A stretch of 64,000 nucleotides of DNA from Eutrigla gurnardus (taxonomy: Eukaryota; Chordata; Actinopteri; Perciformes; Triglidae), in contig OY741267.1 of NCBI GenBank assembly GCA_963514095.1, forward strand, positions 7,098,048 through 7,162,047. The letters run 5' to 3'. The notes under the pieces are model-generated. The model saw only the letters and a list, made by a program, of their open reading frames with translations, searched no databases and was not told the origin of the DNA. Shown in pieces: positions 56,860 through 64,000 of this stretch (the stretch's first letter is position 1; every line of letters begins with the position of its first letter). The translations under genes were made by a program, and so were the position numbers.

Positions 56860-57190
56860 CTGCTCTGTAGCAACTTGTATAGATGTACAGTGGAGAGCAT
56901 CCTGACAAACGCCATCACAGTGTGGTATGGGAACAGCACTACACTGGACAGGAAGGCTCTCCAACGGCGGATTAAAACGGCACAATACATCTGTGGAGCA
57001 GCCTTCCCATCACTTCAGGACACTTATAACACCCGGGTCATGAAGAGGGCACACAACATCACCTCGGACACTACACACCCCAGCACACATTGTTCACACT
57101 GTTACTGTCTGGCAGACGCTACAGGAGTATGAAAGCCAGAACAATAAGAAGAAAGACTCAGAAACCGTTTTTATCCACAAGCCATCAGGC
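56860..57190 (+). mobile_element. LINE 3' coding fragment (jockey/Rex-type RT C-terminus)
   Basis: Reads through VESILTNAITVWYGNSTTLD, RKALQRRIKTAQ and PSLQDTY, the typical end of fish jockey-superfamily LINE proteins, with a stop near 57130. Both 5' part and tail are missing. Confidence 0.72.
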
Positions 57191-57196
57191 TGTTGT

Positions 57197-57846
57197 TACT
57201 GTTAATTTCAATATGTTACTTTGAATTTCCACAGTACTATAATGGTTACTGTCATTTTCTATAGTACACAATATGTTACTGTTAATTTCAATATGTTACT
57301 GTGGATTTCTACAGTACTATAATGGTTGCTGTCATTTTCTACAGTACACAATGTTACTGTAAATTTCAATACCTCACTGTGAATTTTTACAGTACTATAC
57401 TGGTTGCTATCATTTTCTACAGTACACAATATCTTACTGTGAATTTCTACAGTACTTTACTGGTTGCTGTCATTTTCTACGGTACACAAAATCTTACTGT
57501 AAATTTCAATATCTTACTGTGAATTTCTACAGTACTATACTGGTTGCGATCATTTTCTACAGTGCACAATATGCTACTGTAAATTTCAGTATCTTACTGT
57601 GAATTTCTACAGTACTATAATGCTTGCTTTGATTTTATACAGTAGCGTTAATATTACTTTTTTTTACTACAGTAGAATAAGGTCTACTGTGAATTTCTAC
57701 AGTATTGTGTTTGTTACTGTGGTTTCTACAGTATTTTACAAATTACTGTTAATTTTACAGCAATTTACTGCAAAATATACTTACAGTAATTAACTGCCAA
57801 GGAACACAGTAAACTACTGTGGTTTTCACATCCATTTTTTACAGTG
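57197..57846. repeat. Minisatellite of about 60-bp units built on TTACTGT/ACAGTA
   Basis: Roughly ten imperfect units, each containing TTACTGTGAATTTCTACAGT and TCATTTTCTACAGTACACAA. The TACTGTA/TACAGTA words pair as inverted repeats inside each unit. Confidence 0.88.
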
Positions 57847-58663
57847 TAGCCTACGGTAGACATTTTTATATCGTACTACGATATATATCGTAATATCGCA
57901 CAGCTCTAGTTAAAGGGGAATGAATACGTTTGCAAGACACTGTAACTGGTGTTGATCCAAACTGACCACAGGTTCTGTTCTGAGTCAGGCTGTTCTAGTA
58001 CACTGTTCACGTAGCTACGAAAAGTAACGGCCTGTCATTCATATATAACCCACGTAATCCAGATAATCATGAACCAGGACACATAAAGTCCACATCAGGA
58101 GGTCAAGGTGCAGAAGTGGGTCCAAACACACAGGACTTTTACCCAGGAGACCACAGTGTGTCCTCTGTGAAACCAGAGGTCCATGTTGACTTCTTTGTTA
58201 CATAACTTCCATACTTTAGTAACATCAGTTCCATAGTTATTTGAACCCAAACCATGATCTTTGCCTCAACCTCACCAAGTAGTTTTGTTGACTCAGCAAG
58301 TTCTGCACTGCAGGGTCTTGTCAGGTGTACTGGTTGCTCATGTTGCTGGACAATGGTAAGAAAACACAGGGAAATGACAAAATAACCTGTTTAAAATATT
58401 ATACAAACCACTGTATGAGGATATGTTGCCTGAGTAATGAAGCGAGTTACAAGTTATTTTTCAGATTCAAAATGAGCAAAGGCTGATTCTCTGGACACAC
58501 ACTGACATTGAACTCAACCAATGAGATGGAGCAGAAATGTTTGAGGAAGTCAAATCTCTTGAGAAGGACTGTGCAGCAGAGAGCCTGTTTAGTTAGTTCA
58601 TTCTACTGCAGAGGAAGAACACTACTCATCTGCTGTCTGTTTGGCTTTAACAACTCCAAAGAC
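57847..58663. other. No gene identified apart from the V6 flank
   Basis: The last 100 bases before 58664 resemble a V-gene promoter flank in position only. Nothing else is recognised. Confidence 0.5.
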
Positions 58664-58703
58664 ATGTTGCTTTACCTCTTTTTACCTTTCTTTGACTTTA
58701 TAG
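58664..58703 (+). pseudogene. V6: V-type leader exon with an LTR at its splice donor
   Basis: ATG followed by a hydrophobic leader (MLLYLFLPFFDFI), 40 bases, ending in phase 1 exactly as in V1 to V5 (43, 46 or 52 bases). A solo LTR is inserted here with target TAGG. The junction reads ATAG then GTGTTG on the left, and TAG then GTGAGT on the right of the LTR (63027-63034), so a GT donor exists on both sides. The V exon would lie beyond 64000 or has been lost behind the L2 at 63056. The call rests on leader shape, phase and position, and no V exon is visible. Confidence 0.6.
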
Positions 58704-59642
58704 GTGTTGGGACCTCACTAGAAGGACTACACAATGCGGCCTACAGAAGCCTACAAAGCCTACACAGGACAAAGGGGATTAAAAACTACACCGCCATTTT
58801 AGTTTCACATCTCACCCAGGTGAGAGATGCGACGCCACCCAACTTGTGCCCTATTGGCTGACAATCTTCAGGGAACCCCGGGGGGTCCCCTGGAGCGGCC
58901 TGAGCTTTATAAACCGAAGCCTCCTGGAGAACGCTCTCTTACTCTGACTCTTACTCCGACTCCTACAACCGGCGCAACACCACGTTGCAATGGGAGGCGA
59001 CCCCCTCCTGCAGCGCACCGCTGCAACAAGAGGAACCAAGCCGGTTCCTGCCTTCCAGCTACCAGACGCTGTCTGAAGTAAGCTGACTAAATCGCCAAGC
59101 CGCGATTATATCGCCGCTCGTGGAAGGAGGAAACACCAACTGTTTTCTTTATTTGAGTTTGATCAACGAGAGGAAACCCGCTCCGCTCTCGTCTGGACGA
59201 AGCCGACTCATCACGTCCCCCGCTGACGCCGGGGACTCACAAACTACCGCCGTTACGGAACGCCGTCATCGTCTTACGCAACGATACCAGTAAGAGGCTA
59301 TCAGTCTGGGCAGAGACATAAGTGATAGTGTAGGATATGCTTGTAATTCTCGTTAATGTGTTTTAAGTTCTGATCGCGGACCGCCGAGTCCGTTTGTTCA
59401 TGTGCTGCTGTATGTGAATGCTGATCGTGTACCCACGCAGCTGGGTTGATTTCTGTAACAGTGCTTTCGACTAACCTCCGCCATATTCGCGAGCTCAGAA
59501 AACCTCTACTATCAGTTAAAAGACCGGTCTCGCGGAATAAACGCCAGTTCATTCACGCGAGCCCGTGTGATAGCAGCACGCTTTCTGTCCCTCCGAATAT
59601 CGCTCGCGCATCCTCTCTCTCTTTGTTTGTGTCCCGCTAACA

Positions 59643-62285
59643 CATTTACATTTACATTTACATTTAGGTCATTTAGCAGACGCTTTTGTCCAAAGCGACT
59701 TACAATAAGTACATTTGTCAAAAGAAGGAAACAAAGAAACCACGACGTATCATTGCCGATGCAGTAAGAGCTAAAAATAGAACAAGTGTTAGGTCCTCAT
59801 CTGAGTAAAGTAGTACTTCAAGAGTAACAGTGCTACGATCCGAGTTTTTTTTTTTTTTTTTTTTTTTTTTGCGGGGGGGGGGGGGGGGGGGTCGAGGGAG
59901 GGTGTTAGTGGGTCATGCTATGTAGAGTCGAGGTGAAGTCTGAACAGGTGAGTCTTGAGCCTTTTTCGGAAGATGGCAAATGACTCTGCTGTCCTGACAT
60001 TGGTCGGGAGTTCGTTCCACCACTGAGGCGCCAGAACAGAGAAGAGTCTGGACTTTGCTGAGCGACATTTGTTTGATTTCAGCGATGGTGGTACCAGCCG
60101 GCCAGCTGAAGTAGAGGAGCGGAGTGCTCGCTTCGGGGCATGAGGTTTGACCAGTGTTTGAAGGTAGGCAGGTGCCGTTCCATTGATGGCCCTGAAGGCC
60201 AGTGTCATCGTCTTGAATTGGATGCGTGCTGCAACAGGGAGCCAGTGGAGGTCACGGAGGAGGGGGGTCACGTGGGAGAATTTGGGTAGGTTGAAGATAA
60301 GGCGTGCTGCAGCGTTCTGGATACGCTGCAATGGTTTAATCGCATAGGCCGGGAGTCCGGCCAGGAGAGAGTTGCAGTAGTCAAGGCGGGAGATGACCAG
60401 TGCTTGGACCAAGAGCTGTGTTGCATCCTTTGTGAGGAAGGTCCGAATCCTGCGGATATTGTAGAGGGCAAATCTGCAGGATCGGGCCACAGCAGTGATG
60501 TTGGGGGTGCAGGATAGTTGGTCATCGAGGATTACACCCAGGTTCCTCGCAGTTGAGGAAGGAAATACTGTGATGCCCTCAACAGTGACCGACAGGTCCA
60601 TGTGAGGGCAATCTTTCCCTGGGATGAAGAGGAGTTCGGTTTTATTCAGGTTAAGCTTGAGGTGATGTGCAGTTGTCCAGACAGAGATGTCAGCCAGACA
60701 GTCCGAGATGCGAGTTGCAATGTGAGCGTCAGAGGACGGGGGAAAAGAGAGGAACAGCTGGGTGTCATCAGCGTAGCAATGGTAGGAGAATCCATGCGAT
60801 GTGATAACAGAACCTAGTGATCTGGTGTATAGTGAGAACAGAAGCGGTCCTAATACTGAGCCTTGAGGGACACCCGTGTCCAGAGAGCAGGGTTTGGACA
60901 TAGAGCCATTCCATGTGACCTGAAAGGTGCGGTTTGTCAGGTATGATGTAAGCCAGGTGAGAGCAGAGTCGGTTATGCCAAGTTCAGCCAGAGTGGAGAG
61001 GAGAATTTGGTGGTTGACTGTGTCGAATGCAGCAGATAGGTCAAGGAGAATGAGAACGGAGGAGTTGGATGATGTTTTGGCGTCTCGCAGGGACTCGGTC
61101 ACAGTGAGGAGGGCCGTCTCAGTGGAGTGGGCAGTCCTGAATCCTGATTGGTTAGGGTCTAGGAGGTTCTTCCGCAAGAGATAGGATGACAGTTGGTTGT
61201 AGGCAGCACGTTCCAAGGTTTTAGAGAGGAATGAAAGAAGAGATACAGGTCTGTAGCTTTGGATGTCAGTAGCGTCAAGGGTGGGTTTTTTCAGGAGAGG
61301 CTTCACGATAGCGGTCTTAAAATCCGCTGGAATGACACCTGAGGTGAGGGAGGAGTTGATCAGGGTGGTGAGGAATGGCAAGATGTCGTGTGAGATGTCC
61401 TGGAGAAGAGAGGAGGGAATCGGGTCAAGGGAGCAGGTGGTGGCACGGTTAGATGTAACAAGTGCGTGAACGTCTTCAGAGGTGAGGGGGCTAAAGCTGG
61501 TAAGACCATCCGAGTTGAGAGTTGGGGGAGATGTCTTCTGGGAGGGAATAGGCGTGAATGATGAGCTGATGTCATTTACTTTCTTGGTAAAGTAAGTTGC
61601 AAAGTCATCGGCAGTAAGGAAGGAAGGGGGCGGAGGGGTAGGAGGGGTGAGGAGGGAAGAGAACATGGAGAAGAGTTTCCTGGGGTTGGAGGCAGAAGAG
61701 TTGATCTTTGCCAGGTAGAAGGCAGATTTAGCTGCCGAAACAGTTGAGGTGAAGTCAGAGAGGAGGAGGTGGTAGTGAGCAAGGTCCTCGTGCTGTCCCG
61801 ATTTCTTCCATTTTCTCTCTGACGCTCGCAACAATGATCTGTTGGTTCGCAGAGGTTCAGACAGCCAGGGAGGGGGGGGAGATGATCGCGCCGGTCGTGC
61901 GATTGGGGGACAGAGAGTGTCCAAAGAAGAGGCGAGTGAGGACATCAGGATAGAGGAGGCTTCCTCAGTAGGCATTAAGGAGAACTGTTCCGAGGATGGG
62001 AGCGAGGAGATAACAGTTGAGGAGAGAGCGGAGGGAGTGAGGGATTTCAGGTTGCGGCGGCTGGTGACCATTCGAGGCGTAGAGGGGAGGGATGTGGTGG
62101 GCTTCATGGGGAGGGAGAAAGTCACAAAGTGGTGGTCGGACACGGTGAGCGGGGTAACAGAGATTGCCGAGATGCCACAGGATCTTGTGAAGACAAGGTC
62201 AAGTTGGTTCCCGGCCCGGTGAGTTGGTGGAGAGGGGGAGAGCGTAAGGTCAAATGCGGAAAAGAAGTCGATGAATTCAGACACA
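59643..62285 (-). mobile_element. L2 LINE copy B
   Basis: 5'-truncated. The 3' end on the minus strand has the usual fish L2 phrase ending in ACATTT repeats (59643-59667). A T-run and G-run at 59847-59891 lie in its 3' UTR. It is inserted in the CA microsatellite of the LTR. Confidence 0.9.
59918..62285 (-). CDS. L2 LINE ORF2, open but lacking the endonuclease start
   Basis: An uninterrupted frame of nearly 800 codons. The first residues of the open frame (from 62317) come from the LTR microsatellite, so no native start exists. The endonuclease end is present (VSDHHFVTF, about residues 58-66), then a linker rich in Pro and Ser. The RT follows: SLDPIPSSLL near 296, LLDLSAAFDTVNH near 424, GVPQGSVLGP at 482 and catalytic YADD at 515-518, then the L2 C-terminal region ending LFRLHLDST. 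The open frame indicates a recent insertion. It cannot retrotranspose without the missing endonuclease part. Confidence 0.9.
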
Positions 62286-63055
62286 TACACACACACACAC
62301 ATACACGCCGCACACACGTGTCCTAAGCCAGCTGTTCCCGGCGGACGCTAGGGACATAGCTACATCTGGTGGCTACATACGGCCATCTCTCTCTCTCTCT
62401 CTCGCTACTCCATCGGACCTCAGTGGCTCCGCCCCTGAACGCTGCGAGGAATAGCTCCATCTGGTGGCCGCCCATAGCCATCTCTCCCTCTCTCTCTCTC
62501 GACACGCACGCACGCACACACACGCACATGCACACGCACGCGCGCACACACATACGCACACACACTCCACGTGTGTATCTCCCTTTGTTTAAGCTTAGCT
62601 TTGTGTGTTAGGTAGTTAGGTAATAAGGCTTTGTTAATTGCAGTGTTATTGATTGTGATCATTATTACTGATTTTAATAAATCTTATTATATTATAACTA
62701 GCGGTCTCTTGTGCTTGTTGTGTATATGTCACTGGATAACAGCAGGTTGTGAAGGCTAGTGCTTGAATTTCACGCCCTTCTTAATTGTTAGATTGTTTTT
62801 ATGCTTCCATGCCAATGATCACGATGATTGGCATGTGAGTATAAAACCTTCATATTGAGACTGAATACAGGTTTAGGTTATCTTTTCCCTGATCCCAGGG
62901 TGGTGCCCCGTTTATTCATGATTATATCATGATAATATATTAAATATAACTATTAATACCGATAATCATATTGATATTGATAGTTAACTGTTGATAACCA
63001 AATCTGCTCCTGCTACAACCCCAACATAGGTGAGTGTTAGAACAGAGATCAAAGT

Positions 63056-64000
63056 AATAATAATAATAATAATAATAATACATTTATTTTATATGGCGCC
63101 TTTCAGGGCACTCAAGGTCGCCTAACAATCAGAAAACAATGCAAAAACACAATTAAAAACAGGTTTAAAAAGCACAGAGCTTGCAGCAGATTTTCAGTCC
63201 ATTGGTGAGTATGCCTGTCTAAATAAATGAGTTTTAAGGTGGGATTTGAAGGTGAGAGGTGAGTCCATATTTCTGATGTCCGGGGGAAGGCTGTTCCAGA
63301 GGCATGGGGCGGAGCGGCTGAAAGCTCGAGCCCCCATGGTGGACAGACGTGCAGGGGGGACGTGAAGGTTGATGGAGGAGGCGGATCTAAGTGACCGGGT
63401 GGGAGTGTTGATTTGGATGAGGTCAGACAGATATGGGGGGGCGAGGTTGTGTATGGCATTGAATGTATTGAGGAGGATCTTGTATTCAATACGGTGTTTG
63501 ATAGGGAGCCAATGAAGTTGGTGCAGGATGGGGGTGATGTGACAGATGGCAGGGGTTTTGGTGATGATACGTGCAGCAGCGTTTTGGACCAGCTGGAGTT
63601 TATGGAGGAGTTTGTGGGGGAGACCAAACAGAAGGGAGTTGCAATAATCCAGGCGTGAGGTGACCAGAGAGTGGACCAGGATAGCGGTGCTGTTGGGAGT
63701 GAGTGACGGGCGGAGGCGGTTGATGTTCCGAAGGTGAAAGTAGGCGGACCGGATGGAGTTATTGGTATGGGTATGGAATGATAGGGTGCTGTCGAGGACG
63801 ACACCCAGACTCTTGACCTGAGGGGAGGGGGAAACTGAGGAGTTGTCAATGGAGAGGGTGAAACTGGGTTGCTTGGTGAGTATGGATTTTTAGTCAATGA
63901 GGGCTATCTCTGTTTTGTTGCTGTTAAGTTTGAGAAAATGGGAGGAGAACCAGGATTTGATTTCCTGTAGGCAGGCACAGAGGGAGGGGGGTGGGAGGGC
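63056..64000 (-). mobile_element. L2/Maui-type LINE copy C, 3' end
   Basis: The (TAA)n tail at 63056-63080 is followed on the minus strand by a GGCGCC-type 3' end and, further in, coding sequence for the RT C-terminus (LVTSRLDYCNSLLFGLP near 63660-63610, then LHWLPIKHRIEYK). The element runs off the window. Confidence 0.85.

Larger units (their letters stand above)
58705..63026 (+). mobile_element. Solo LTR of element C, split by an L2 LINE
   Basis: Starts TGTTGGGACCTCAC, ends ACCCCAACA, with target duplication TAGG (58701-58704 and 63027-63030). It is in the opposite orientation to 40100-41841. It consists of 58705-59642 and about 62286-63026. Confidence 0.9.

Noticed and set aside
63112..63897. 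Minus-strand ORF of 261 codons
   Set aside because: It is a shadow: the L2 protein is readable in a neighbouring frame of the same strand, with stops.

Overview
The window looks like teleost fish genomic DNA: a stretch of a T-cell receptor alpha/delta variable (TRAV/TRDV) cluster almost buried under transposable elements. The basis is direct. Four V exons on the + strand end in the Cys-Ala-Val (or Cys-Ala-Leu) V-region end and are followed at once by a recombination signal: heptamer CACAGTG, a 22-base spacer, nonamer ACAAAAACC. Each has a short leader exon ending in codon phase 1. The transposon fauna (L2/Maui, Rex/RTE, L1-Tx1 and I-type LINEs, hAT elements, gamma/epsilon-like retroviruses) also fits a fish.

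V segments, left to right: V1 (20416-21959, split by a hAT element), V2 (24446-24877, open but lacking the first conserved cysteine), two orphan leader relics (about 25096 and 30003), V5 (25387-25821, decayed and truncated), V3 (30438-30913, frameshifted by a 41-bp duplication), V4 (38514-38946, the only V that looks intact) and V6 (58664-58703, leader exon only, with an LTR at its splice donor). V1 and V4 are recent duplicates, so V4 shows the empty site for two of the insertions in V1.

Region by region: 1-2.6 kb holds tandem repeats, a broken spliced gene on the minus strand and an unidentified ORF. 3.3-6.95 kb is an old + strand retrovirus remnant with a hAT element inside its env. 7.08-20.30 kb is a nest: a solo LTR contains an I-type LINE, which contains a 9.6-kb endogenous retrovirus (minus strand, tRNA-Trp primer site, UAG between gag and pol, matching LTRs, several lesions). 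20.4-31 kb holds V1, V2, V5 and V3 with hAT, L2 and L1/Tx1 copies. 31-38.4 kb has a TIR transposon with a second copy of the V1 hAT, an array of RFX/X-box-like sites, a coiled-coil pseudogene, another hAT, a solo LTR and a Rex3/RTE fragment. V4 follows. 40.1-48.5 kb is an LTR retrotransposon (minus strand) with both LTRs and a large in-frame deletion in pol. 48.6-56.0 kb is a ZMYM1-like hAT transposase gene split by an L2 LINE and by a TIR transposon. 56.9-64 kb has LINE fragments, a minisatellite, the V6 leader, a solo LTR carrying a long L2 ORF, and the start of another L2.

Functionally, the only host genes recognised are V segments that RAG recombinase would join to J or D-J segments outside the window. 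Most V copies here are dead, and the cause of each death is readable. Family names rest on motifs recognised by eye; no database search was run.
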